Assembly: GCA_003254885.1 (NCBI GenBank)
Contig: QANT01007405.1
Coordinates: 1 to 64,000, forward strand
Origin: Purshia tridentata
Lineage: Eukaryota; Streptophyta; Magnoliopsida; Rosales; Rosaceae
Length of the DNA: 64,000 nucleotides
Reading direction: 5' to 3'
This document shows, in pieces, positions 52,972 to 64,000 of this stretch; the first letter of the stretch is position 1; the number at the start of each line of letters is the position of its first letter. Below the pieces are notes generated by a model that was not told the origin of the DNA, searched no databases, and saw only the letters and a program-made list of their open reading frames with translations. A program made the position numbers and the translations under genes.

Positions 52972-55860
52972 ATGGCTTTGTCGGTATCCAGAAGGCTTTT
53001 TCGTTCGTTTGGTTCCGTATTGTCATCAAGCCGCTGTGACTCACCAAGTATTTTGTGCCCAGCATTCTGTACTTCTCATGGTATCGATTTGTATATTTTT
53101 GTTGTATTCTGTTTGGTATTTACTTGTAAGGTAGGAACTTGGAACATTTCGTGGCATTGCAAATACTAATTTTTCTACCTTTATTTTTTCATCATTTAAC
53201 AGATTTGTACGGCCGTGTTCCAGGGGATATTTTATTTTCCAAACAATCTTCAGCTGTTTCCAAGGTATTCATGTTCTTGTATCATATATATTTCTATTTC
53301 TCCATATCTAATTTTTTCTATATTTAAAAATAAAAGACTATAATTAATATCACATATATAAGAGGATTCAATGCAACAATGTGGTGGTTTATTTGCGTGC
53401 TTTGGTTTTGTAGACCTGGCAACTTAGTAATGAACTCATATTATATTGTATCTCAATGCAGGGTGGATCAACTTTTCTTGCTTATCGAAGGCTTTCAAAT
53501 TTCTTACCCTCTGATTTATCGTCTGCAAAGCCTGTGGTAGCATCAGAGCGTAGTATAGGTACGACAACATTGCATGCATGAAGTTTCAGTTTATGTTACT
53601 TAGGAAAAGCATTATTAAAAATACCTGCATTAAAAAGTGTTGTCCTCTGATCTTGAAAATGGATATAAAAAAGAATTGCTGCATGCTTTGAATTCTGATA
53701 TGTTTGCAATCTGTATTTTCTTTTTTGTTTATGGCCCATTCTGAACTCTTCTATTCAAAAGTTTAAATTACAATGCATGCATTTCTTGGTTACAATCAGA
53801 AATAGATATCTTTATTATACTTATAATGTATAGTGTGCTCATCTACATGTAATGTATTCTATCCAAATCCAGAACAAGCTTATGTGTTCCAATAGATTGT
53901 CCCTCACACTTACTAGGTCGAGGAAGAGTGTATGTATGGTTCATGTATAATAATGATAATAATTCAAACATTATACTGTCCTTAGTCCCATGGTTTGTTG
54001 ATTGAGATTGTTCTCATTTGTCATATGTGGTTGGGTAGTCATTTTTTGCATTGCATGTGGAAAATTGTTAATTTGTGGTAAAATTTATATGTTGTTTTAC
54101 TGCGTTTACTTTATAAAAACAAGTTGTAGAACTGTTTATTAATGTTATCTGTCCAAAAAGAAAATAACTTTCCGAACTGTTTCATTGATGTTGTGCATCC
54201 TTATATAGGACTTCATCATGACCTTGTAATTCCAGTGACAAATTTTCATAACGAAGACAAAGGCCTCACTGTTTTAGCTGGTGATGTTTTTGATGTACCT
54301 ATTAGGAAGGATATTGTTCATCGGGTTGTACTATGGCAACTAGCAAAACGGCAACAGGTACCAACTTATCATTATATTGAGTCACTAACACCTGAAGCAT
54401 ATAATCATGGTACTAATCATCAGCTGAGCCATATTGGATGCATTATGTCCTTGAACATTTCAATAAGAAAAAGGAATCTTCTGTATCAGAGTCTGTTAGC
54501 TGATCAATAAAAATTGTATTTTTCATTGTCACATGTCTTATGTTTGAAATTGTTGTCCACGCTTAGAATTTTTATGTTTTTTGAGGTCTAGCAAAAAGGA
54601 TGCCATAATCAGTGAACTATGTTAGTGAGACAGTATACACAAGTGAATGTGGAAAGAAAGCTTATACTGATTGAGTTATCTACAGGGAACACATTCAACA
54701 AAAACTATTAGTGAGGTTAGTGGGACTGGGAGAAAGCCATGGAACCAGAAGGGTACTGGTCGAGCAAGGCATGGAACATTGCGTGGTCCCCAGGTATTGA
54801 ATTATCATGTTTATTGATGTTCAACCTAACTCTATCTTTAGGATGCTATTGTATGGATCTTAATGAATTTAATGAGTGTTAACAGTTCAGAGGAGGTGCC
54901 AGAATGCATGGTCCAAAGCCTCGAAGTCATGCTTTTAAGCTGAATAAGAAGGTTCGGCGTCTAGGTCTAAAGATTGCTCTGACAGCTCGAGCAGCTGAGG
55001 GAAAGGCAACTCTCTCTCTCTCTCTCTCTCTCTCCAAGAATTTCACCACATTAAAATATGTTTAGAATCCTTGCTTTGTGTGCTATGTTTTGATTTAGTC
55101 ATAAACATGAGGTTGTGCTGTTATAAGTAATTAAACATTTAGTCTGTTATGTTTTATATGGAACCTAAGTAGAGAAAATTGTACAAAATTACAGCTTCTG
55201 GTTTTTGAGGATTTGGAGGTCCCCACACATAAAACCAAAAATATTGTGAACTGGGTCGCACAAATGGAGAACACCAAGAAACTTCTGCTGGTGGATGGTG
55301 GCCCCATAAGTGAAAATCTGAAGTTGGCTACACAAAATTTACATTTTGTGAATGTGCTGCCCTCAATTGTAAGTTGCACTTCCTGATCCTTAATAAGTGT
55401 TGTGTTATAGCTGGCAAAATATATGTAGGCTTGCCTTTTCAGCATAGACACATGGTTCCTAGTATCAGTGGCCTTCATTTTTCATTAGCAATGACTTAGA
55501 ATAGAAATTGTGACAAAAAATTTTAAATGGTCCAAAATGTTTGATCCTCGCCATACACATTTTTCGTAACCTATTGTTTAATTCTGTTTATATTCATGAA
55601 TCTGACATGATGAAAAATTTGAGGTGAAATTTTTTTTTTTGAGCAGTATAACCCACTCTCAACGAAGTAATGATTTTAAGTTTAATAGATACATGAATCA
55701 GCTGCCATGGAAATTGGATTCGAACTCAGCGCTTATGCGTATTTCACATGTTTTGCAGGGTTTGAATGTCTATAGCGTCCTGCAGCATGACACACTGGTG
55801 ATGTCCCGTGATGCAGTAAATAAAATTGTTGAGCGGATGCACAAGCCAATTAACCGTTGA
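52972..55860 (+). CDS. RPL4: Ribosomal protein L4 (uL4), organellar/mitochondrial type
   Basis: Eight exons (52972-53080, 53203-53264, 53462-53558, 54209-54357, 54686-54793, 54886-55005, 55195-55368, 55759-55860) give 306 aa. The first ~40 residues ([20 protein letters not shown]) look like a mitochondrial presequence. The uL4 domain follows with [20 protein letters not shown], then [21 protein letters not shown]-like [19 protein letters not shown], and [20 protein letters not shown]. uL4 binds 23S-type rRNA and lines the exit tunnel of the large subunit. Intron 6 has a GC donor (AAG|gcaact) instead of GT; no alternative GT keeps the frame. The start is the first ATG, with no upstream ATG in frame. 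Confidence 0.95.
55010..55034. repeat. (TC)n microsatellite in RPL4 intron 6
   Basis: About twelve TC units beginning five bases inside the GC-type donor of intron 6. Confidence 0.9.
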
Positions 55861-57173
55861 AGTAGTATCTACATTATCTGCGTCACTTCATTAATGTTAG
55901 CTCAGAAAAGGAATCACATTTTGTTTCTGATGAAGATAAAAGCAAAGCCGAAAAATAACGTGTATGTTTTGTATAACATGCAAAAGCAGGATCGATATGT
56001 TGAGTTTTCTGTGTTGAGGTTACCTTCAGCTAGAATTTCGTGGTTGGATATCAGTGAGATTCAATAGACATCAACATACTCGACATGGATTTTTTTACAT
56101 GATCGGAGCTTTTAAATTGTTGTACGACATTCTTTTATTTTCTTATTTTGACGTTTCATGATGTGTTATTGAGTACTTTGACTTTAAAGTATGTGTATAT
56201 ATCTCGAGTAAACTTGCATAATTTCTGGTTATCTGGCACATAAATTTTTGGTTGGACTGTCGGTAGACTGGTGTTGGTGACGATTTTTTCTGTTTCATTA
56301 TCTTTTCTCTTTCCAAAAGCCATAATATTCGATTGAAAAGTTTGTACAGCGACCAACATTAAAAATTGGATTGCACGTTATGAAAATTAATTGTTTTTAC
56401 TTGTTATTTTTTGGATTTGGAACACTGCACTGGTACGTCTGCAAAGAGATGGGCTTGAATTTCTTTTGTTTGGCCAGAGATAGGCTTGAATTTTCAAGAA
56501 AGATAAAAAAGAGAATTTTGTATCAATTGAGTTCTGCATGCTTAACGTTTGTTCATGCATCAGTCACCATCAGTCATCTTTACTGATAAAGCTTACATTG
56601 TCGATTAATAATTATCTTAAAAGGAGTTTAGAGCCTTGAGACTTGAGAGAAAGGAAAAGAGGAAAGTTAAGATTTAAACACAGACTCACGGCCAAAAAAA
56701 AGAAAAAAAAGAAAGATGTATGCAGCAGAGACAAAAACAGTCAATTTTTTTTAAAAAATTCAGATGTATCTATCATCTATGTCTTCCTCACACAGTTACA
56801 ATAATGTTTAATCTATTACAAACAAAAGTGGTAAAAAGAAAATTTCTATTACAAACAATAATAATTTTCTATTGATTTTTATTATATTTGTAATGAAAGA
56901 AACACATTAACGTCAAAATTTAAGACAGGTATTGTGGGTCTTAGAAGTTAGATGTCCATAAACATAAAGGTCAAGCGTCACAGTCACCTGTGCTCTCTCT
57001 CTCTCTCTAGTCTCTTCCTCTCTATTTTGTTGTTTCCAAGAGCACCTAGGGTTTCTGTTCTTCCTTCCACAAGTCCAAATTTTAGGACCTTGCATGTAAC
57101 CCAAATTACAGCATTGAAATTGCTGTGAAGTTGCTACATTTTCAAACATCTACAGCTCTCTGAAAAGACCCAA
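55861..57173. other. Intergenic region, RPL4 3' end and EBS promoter
   Basis: No gene seen. CT-rich DNA at about 56990-57020 probably belongs to the EBS leader. Confidence 0.45.
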
Positions 57174-59570
57174 ATGGCCAAAACGAGACCGGGAAAAAAG
57201 GACGTGGACTCTTACACTATCAGAGGCACCAACAAGGTCGTCAGAGGTAAAACCAAAACTAAAAAGCAAGGCTTTTTATTTCATTTCTAAGAAAATGTTC
57301 AAGAAAATGTTCAAGAAAAATATGAATTTTTTTGCTTTTTATGGTGGTTTTAAAGCTGGGGATTGTGTGCTGATGCGCCCATCGGACACCGGTAAACCCC
57401 CTTACGTGGCGCGCATTGAGAAGATCGAGGCTGACAATCGGAGCAACGTGAAGGTGAGAGTGAGGTGGTACTACAGGCCAGAGGAGTCAATTGGAGGGCG
57501 CAGGCAGTTCCATGGGGCCAAAGAGCTCTTCTTGTCGGACCACTATGATGTTCAGAGCGCTCACACCATTGAAGGCAAGTGTACGGTCCACTCTTTCAAG
57601 AACTACACAAAGCTTGAGAATGTGGGGGCTGAGGATTACTACTGTAGATTTGAGTACAAGGCTGCTACTGGAGCTTTCACGCCTGATAGAGTTGCTGTGT
57701 GAGCGTCTGTTTTTCTTCTCTTTTTGTTTTGGTTTTGGGTTTAGTGGAAATGTGGTGTTTTTATGAAATGGGATTGATGGGTTTTGTTTCTGTGCTTTCT
57801 CTGTTTTGGGTTTTGAAGGTATTGCAAGTGTGAGATGCCATATAACCCGGATGATCTCATGGTGCAGTGTGAGGGGTGCAAGGACTGGTAATTTCTTCAA
57901 GTTCTTTTCTTTGTTGGTATATTGGCGTTTGATGTATGGGAGTTGTTGCATGTGTTTGGTTAGTTGATTGTTTTCAATAAGTCTGTCTTGCTTGAACAGA
58001 ATGTGTCATCCAGTATCAATTTGAAATTGTACCAAAAGAAAGGTAGACCAAAAAAAAAAAAATTATAAGGGGTGAATTTAAGAGAGTATCTATAATGGCT
58101 TAAAGAAGTGCAGTCTCGAACACTTTTTTACTGTATATGAAAACTGCATGTGGATTTGGAAGAAGCAATCTGGTGAACGTGCAATTTAAGAGAGGTATAA
58201 GAAACAAGAAAAGAAAAAGATTGAATGATTCCCTCTGCCTGTACTATGATTTCTACTTTTATGAGTTAACCAAATTAAAATTTGCACCATATGATGGCTT
58301 AATTTCTTTATGCTTATTACTTCAGAAAATTTATTGCTCATGCTTGAGAATTGGTTACAGAAATCCATGATGGACCACTGCTCTAATAAGTTGATCATTG
58401 AATCTTTCTTGGGGTACATTTGGGTCATTATTGCAAAATTATTGAATCTTCCCCTTTTCATTTTAAATATCCTGATAGATACTTCTCAGTTAACTTCTGT
58501 TAAATCTTAGGACATGATCATGAAGTTATTTCACTATTGCCTTGTAGGTACCATCCTGCTTGTGTGGCCATGACTATTGAAGAAGCAAAAAAATTGGATC
58601 GCTATATGTGCTCAGAATGTTCATCTGATGAGGATGTGAAAAAACCCCACAATACATTTTCAGCATCATCAGCAGCTGATGCCAAGGTGCAAAAACTTTT
58701 TATGTTAGATATAATTGTAGACACATATATACTGTCTTTGCTCACAATTTTGTTATGCCAACCATTTGGTAAAGTATGTCCTATTCCCGTTGATATTTCG
58801 CTGTCATTTAGTAGTGGTTGGATGGTATCTGTTTATTAACCATGTAATGTGCGATACAATAACTTTGGTTTCTTAACTATATTAGGATTCTATGATTTTA
58901 ATTTCATAGCAACCTAATTATTTATTGTAGGTGAGTCTGATAGGTTTCTTGGAAATAAAAAACTCTTACTTGTGCATCATTATTATTTTAGTTCATTATT
59001 GATAAATATATGGCATCTGATTCATAGTTTTAGAGGAAAGCATATATTGCATCTATAGACTGATGTTGATTATAATATTGTTGATGGTCTCCAACCACTA
59101 AAATCTCTGATCTAGCAATTTCCAATGTTTATTTTGTCATTATCTGCCTTAGTCAATTGTTCTAAATCTATTCATTGATGAACCACTTGTCCTAAAGAAG
59201 TATCTGCGTCATAACTGGCATGTATGTTGCACGTTTTGGTTTGTATTTCCCTCAATGTTATTTGAGGATAATCATCCACTGTAAATGTGGAAGCAAAATA
59301 TCTGGTCCAATATATAATTTTTTTTTTGGGCAAGAAGGTATATTTTTAACATCTAAATCCTCTACTTGTAAAAACAGGAAATTAGTATCTTCTAATTAAT
59401 ACCTTTGGTTCTGTTCTCTTTTTCATGCATTTTTGCAACTGCTATTTTAGAAGTAGTGAATAATATAAAGTGCGGGTCAGACCAACTTATATTACTAATA
59501 CTATTACTACATAATGAGTAATCAGAATTCATAACCTTTGCAGGTGCAGCTCAAGCGCCCTAAGAAGTGA
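57174..59570 (+). CDS. EBS: BAH-PHD chromatin reader, EARLY BOLTING IN SHORT DAYS
   Basis: Five exons (57174-57246, 57356-57698, 57819-57887, 58548-58686, 59544-59570) give 216 aa, the family length. The BAH domain spans about residues 24-138 ([60 protein letters not shown]). A PHD finger spans about 140-188 with Cys4-His-Cys3 spacing ([34 protein letters not shown]). In Arabidopsis EBS reads H3K27me3 through BAH and H3K4me through PHD, and represses flowering. The residues [11 protein letters not shown] and [16 protein letters not shown] favour EBS over its paralogue SHL. The C-terminal exon is tiny (nine codons including stop: VQLKRPKK) and basic. Confidence 0.96.
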
Positions 59571-60682
59571 CTTCATTTGCGAGCAGTGTTTTTCTAGAGG
59601 CGAGACAACATTAGGGTATCAGGACCTTATTTATTGCTAGCATGTGGATTGTACAGTAGGGTATCAGGAACTTATTTATTTTGACTAGGGCTATATGGAC
59701 CTGCTCTATATTTTAGGAAATTGTTCTTGTATCTTTAACATATCAAAATTCAGTTTAAACTTTGTTCTCTATCTTGACATGACATGTGAATCTCCTACCA
59801 TGAGAAATTGCTGCTTTTATGACTTTAACTATTAACATGTGAATCCATTTTGCCACAGTTGTGTGGTAGGAAGGGTTTTACCATTTTCCTAGAAAACTAG
59901 GAAGGCTTCAGAGGCCCAAAGTTTCTGAGTTGTGGGTGGTTGATATATCTGCTGCCTTAAAGCACTCCAACAAAGCTTGTTGCTCAACTTCGTTTATAAA
60001 GGCACTTTTGTATGTGATGGAATGTACTTTTGTGTATGCTTAATTCATGTGATTGAAAATTATGTTTTAATTGCTTCTTACAGTCAAGACGGCTATCGCC
60101 TAGTTTAATTTTCTGAATCAATAAAACAATGACACATAATTATTCATTGTCTATTGGGATACTTCGCAGCAGGTGGAACATTCCCGCAGATAATATTTCA
60201 CAGTAAAGTGCAACAGACATCTGATCTGATGGAATCTGTTAAAGCTCATCATGAACCCCGCATATGCTAGTTTTTCATTTTAATTATATTTAAAATTGAC
60301 AATCCTAGCCCAAGGTTTTGTGAATTTTTCCACCATAAAATGAACTCAAAAAGGTTGTTTGGTGAGAGATGGCATGAACAGCGTGCACATTTACGTGTAC
60401 TTCTAAAATGAGCCTTCATCAATGATAACGGTTAATCCAAAGTAGGCTGGTTTTTCTCTTAAAAAAACCCCATATTCACATTGATAGTGTGGAAAAATCA
60501 TTGACTGTCTGCATGGCTCATATGGCAACTTCTTCATTTTTAAATCTCTCAAGATTTGAATTTGTATCCATAATTCATTCACACTCGTATGGCACCTCCT
60601 ACACCACCATTAACTGTTAAAACGAGAGAATTTTTTATATCATAAACCCCAAAAATATTCTTCTGCTGCGTAGTGATAACCC
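59571..60682. other. Intergenic region between EBS and the subtilase gene
   Basis: EBS 3' UTR and the subtilase promoter. No gene or repeat identified. Confidence 0.45.
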
Positions 60683-63600
60683 ATGGCCATTGTAATGCTT
60701 CCGTCATTTTTCATAGTGCTTCTCGTTTCTGTGATATTTACTAGTTTTGCGGAAGATCGAGCAATATACTTAGTCTTGATGGAAGGTGACCCAGTTGCAT
60801 TTTATGGAAGACGTCTCGACACAAATAGGTGGGGAATTGAAGAGCTAATTGTTCGTGTTTACACATATATAAAAGTTGATCATATTATATTATCAGATTG
60901 TCAATTTATATTGATTCTCATTAGATCAAAATCAAATAGATGACATTGAAGCTTTGTTCAACTCCAATAAAATATGTATACTTTTTAGACTTAAATGTCA
61001 AACATTGGAACAAAATCCAATGGTTGGTGACCATGGATTTTTTATGGTCAATGGAGATCAAGAGATAAAATTGGCTAAAGAAACATACATATATATGTTT
61101 ATATTGGTTAATCTTATGGGTTGAATGCATGGATATATGTGGTCAGTGAAGTTACAAAGGCTCATGCAAAGCGGTTGGTGGATTCTCATGACCAACTTCT
61201 ACAGAGCACTCTAGAGACCGAAAGCTACAGCAAGCTTTACAGCTTCAAACATATTGCAAACGGTTTTGCAGTCCATACCACCCCTTCCCAGGTCCTCAAA
61301 CTCTCTCACTTCTTCACATATATATCTAATATTTTTATTTAACAAAAAGAAAAAAAAGAAAAAAAGAAAAACTATGTATTATTCTTGTTTGATTATATTT
61401 ATGAATATCACAGGCTAAAAAGCTCAAAGATGCTCCAAATGTGAAGTTGGTTGAGAGAGACAGAGGAGCCAAGTTGATGACAACATACACTCCTCAATTC
61501 CTGGGGTTACCTGAAGGAGGACGGACACAATTAGAAGGAGGAGGAGATGGTAAAGCCGGTGAAGGAATTGTGATTGGTTTTGTTGATACAGGCATTAACC
61601 CCACACACCCCAGTTTTGCTTATGATCCCATGAACCATTTCACCTCCAATATTTCACATTTTTCGGGTGCTTGCGAGAGTGGTCCTCATTTCCCTGCAAG
61701 TTCATGCAATGGAAAAATAGTTTCGGCACGGTTCTTCTCAGCCGGGGCTCAAGCTGCTGCTACTCTCAACACCACAGTGGACTTTCTTTCACCATTTGAT
61801 GCAGTTGGACATGGCAGGTAGACTGTAATTGAATAATCTTGATATTATTTATTTTAATAAGCAATATTATAATCATAATCATAATCATAATCATGATGTT
61901 GAAGCCTGGATGTTGTTCTTAATTCTTTGTAACTATATATAAATTTTTGTAAATCCATGACTACCCTTAGCTAGAAACTTTTGAAAGACTGAAAGAACAT
62001 GCTTTGTTGATCAGTCATGTGGCATCAATTGCTGCTGGAAATGCTGGAGTTCCGGTGGTTGTGAATGGCTTCTTTTATGGTCTGGCCAGTGGAATGGCAC
62101 CACGTGCACAGTATGTTTAATTCTGTTGCTTAATTATTGTAGGAATATTGCAAAGATTTATTCAAGATTAATCCTCAACCATTAATTACTTTCAGGCTTC
62201 AATTCTGATTTTAGATTTTAATTACCTTTTTGTAACAGAATTGCTGTATACAAAGCTGTGTATCCTACAGTGGGAACTTTAACAGATGTGGTTTCAGCAA
62301 TGGATCAAGTAAGCTAGCGTTTTGAACATGACACTTCTTTTTCTGTGTGCGCCTTTAATTTCCTTTGTGTTACAAGTTCAGGCGGTTGTAGATGGAGTGG
62401 ACATCCTAACACTCTCTGTAGGACCAGATGAGCCACCAGAAGATAGGGTGACTTTCCTAAACGTGTTTGATATTGTCATGCTATATGCTCGACGAGCTGG
62501 GCTCTTTGTGGTGCAAGCAGCAGGTAATCAAGGGCCAGGTCCTTCAAGCGTAGTGTCTTATAGCCCTTGGGCAGTGGGTGCAGCTTCATCCAGCACAGAT
62601 AGACAATATCCTGCTTCTGTTCTTCTTGGGAATGGCAATAAAGTTGAAGGTGTGGGATTATCAGGTACTAAAATATATCTTGAATTCCAAAATCATATCA
62701 ACTAGTCTTGGTTCAAATTCATCCATATTTCTTGCTTGAATTGATTATGATCTTCCTTTTCAGGACCAACTTTTGGACTTGGGTTGCTTCTACATAAGTT
62801 GGTTTTGGCCAAGGATGCGGTTAGGGCAAATGGTGCATTCCCAAGGACTCCACCATATGTTGAAGAGTGCCAATACCCAGAAGCATTGGACCCCAATGTA
62901 GTGCAAGGTAGTGTTGTCATCTGCAACTTCTCGGAGGGCTTCTATAATGGGACATCCACGCTCAATGCCATTATCGACACAGCAAAAGCTCTAGGATTTA
63001 TGGGTTTTGTTTTGGTTGCAAATCCTACATATGGTGATTTCATTGCAGAACCTATTCCTTTTGCTTTTTCTGGCATTATGGTCCCAAATGTAACCAATGC
63101 CCAGGTATATATAACATATATCATAATATCCTAACCAGAACTAGCACAATCTTAACAAGAATTGACAACAAATTATAGGTTATATTACAATACTATGAAG
63201 AAAAAACATACAAAGCGGAGAAGGGATATACTATCTTTGCAGCAAAAGCCGCTATTGGAGAAGGAAGAGTTGCTTCTTTCATGGGCCAAGCACCCATTGT
63301 AAGCAGATTCTCTTCCAGGGGACCAGACTTCATTGACAGTTCCCGGACTCCTGCTGATGTTCTAAAGCCTGATATTCTTGCCCCAGGGCACCAAATTTGG
63401 GCAGCTTGGAGCCCCATTAGCGCCTTAGATCCCATACAAATGGGTGTGTAAAAGTTGCAACAATTTTCTTGTGTTAGCTATTCTGGTAATGCCCTGATAT
63501 AAAAACCAAGAATTAATAAAACTTGGTGATTTTCTTGTCTAGGATACAATTTTGCACTACTATCTGGTACAAGCATGGCAACACCTCATGTGGCGGGAAT

Positions 63601-64000
63601 AGCAGCACTAATCAAGCAGTATAATCCTTCATGGACTCCGTCCATGCTTGCATCCGCCATTGCCACCACTGCCACCAAGCACGATAACAATGGAGAACTT
63701 ATAATGGCTGAAGGATCCGAGATAGGCAGTTCATATCCTTCCACCCCTTTTGATTTCGGAGCTGGCTTCGTCAGTCCAAGTCATGCCATGGATCCTGGCC
63801 TAGTCTTATCTTCAGGTAATATATGCATTACTAAGTGAAAGTGCTTGTAAGCTTAATTTCTTGTTTGAGTAGCTGTATATGTAACAGCAATGACTATTGA
63901 AGCAGAATATGAAGATTACATCAGTTTCTTGTGCTCATTGTCTGATATCAATCCAGCTACAATTAGAACTGCCACTGGAGAATCTTGCAATAACCCACTT
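60683..64000 (+). CDS. ALE1: Subtilisin-like serine protease, SBT2 group, ALE1/SBT2.4-like (partial at right edge)
   Basis: Exons 60683-60828, 61147-61291, 61414-61817, 62015-62110, 62239-62308, 62382-62664, 62764-63104, 63179-63443, 63543-63815 and 63906 onward stay in frame; the C terminus lies beyond the window. A signal peptide (residues 1-23, ending FTSFA) is followed by an I9 prodomain ([20 protein letters not shown]). The catalytic triad is D155 (GFVDTGIN), H233 (GHGSHVA, split across exons 3/4) and S594 ([11 protein letters not shown]), with oxyanion N336 (QAAGNQG). A PA-type insert lies between N336 and S594. The protease is secreted or endomembrane. ALE1 acts in the endosperm and processes the TWS1 peptide for embryo cuticle sealing. 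The ALE1 name rests on SBT2 features and on proximity to STM, as in Arabidopsis; another SBT2 member is possible. Confidence 0.9.

Overview
The window is nuclear DNA from a flowering plant, a woody-type eudicot and plausibly Rosaceae (Prunus-like). The signs are AT-rich intergenic DNA, many GT-AG introns, plant-only families (OVATE, class I KNOX, EBS, PUX, subtilase SBT2), an hAT transposon, MITEs and a plastid-DNA insert in an intron. The genus is an inference from gene content, not from any comparison. Three single N bases (8457, 44397, 46106) are each flanked by directly repeated sequence, which looks like contig or haplotype joining in the assembly.

Layout. 437-1078 is the last exon of an ankyrin/PGG membrane protein that enters from the left. 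1.1-5.0 kb holds a possible gene scrap, a 5'-truncated LINE with a 13-bp target duplication, and an OVATE family gene on the minus strand. 5022-8418 is a whole-looking hAT element: 14-bp perfect terminal inverted repeats, 8-bp target duplication, and a 786-codon open transposase. It is followed directly by an N and then by what reads as the empty, pre-insertion allele. 9.6-14.4 kb is the 16-exon beta subunit of PPi-dependent phosphofructokinase (566 aa). 14.4-20.9 kb is gene-poor. 20954-22021 is an intronless protein of unknown role. 24.2-30.5 kb is a 14-exon AAA ATPase with a likely organelle transit peptide; intron 10 carries a chloroplast psaB fragment. A small coiled-coil gene (minus) and PUX4 (plus) are arranged head to head at 30.8-34.2 kb. 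34.2-45.5 kb is a large gene-free tract upstream of STM and contains a 516-bp MITE with a 9-bp target duplication. 45.5-50.2 kb is SHOOT MERISTEMLESS (4 exons, 394 aa). Then follow RPL4 of organellar type (53.0-55.9 kb, with a GC-AG intron), EBS (BAH-PHD, 57.2-59.6 kb) and an SBT2 subtilase resembling ALE1/SBT2.4, cut by the right edge.

How the genes relate. These are ordinary plant genes, each with its own promoter; there is no operon-like unit. The STM-to-ALE1-like linkage recalls the Arabidopsis neighbourhood at At1g62360/At1g62340. The most unusual material is structural: the hAT insertion present in full and empty form side by side upstream of an OVATE gene, the psaB insert abutting a splice acceptor, and several uncatalogued MITE-like elements recognisable by their own target duplications.
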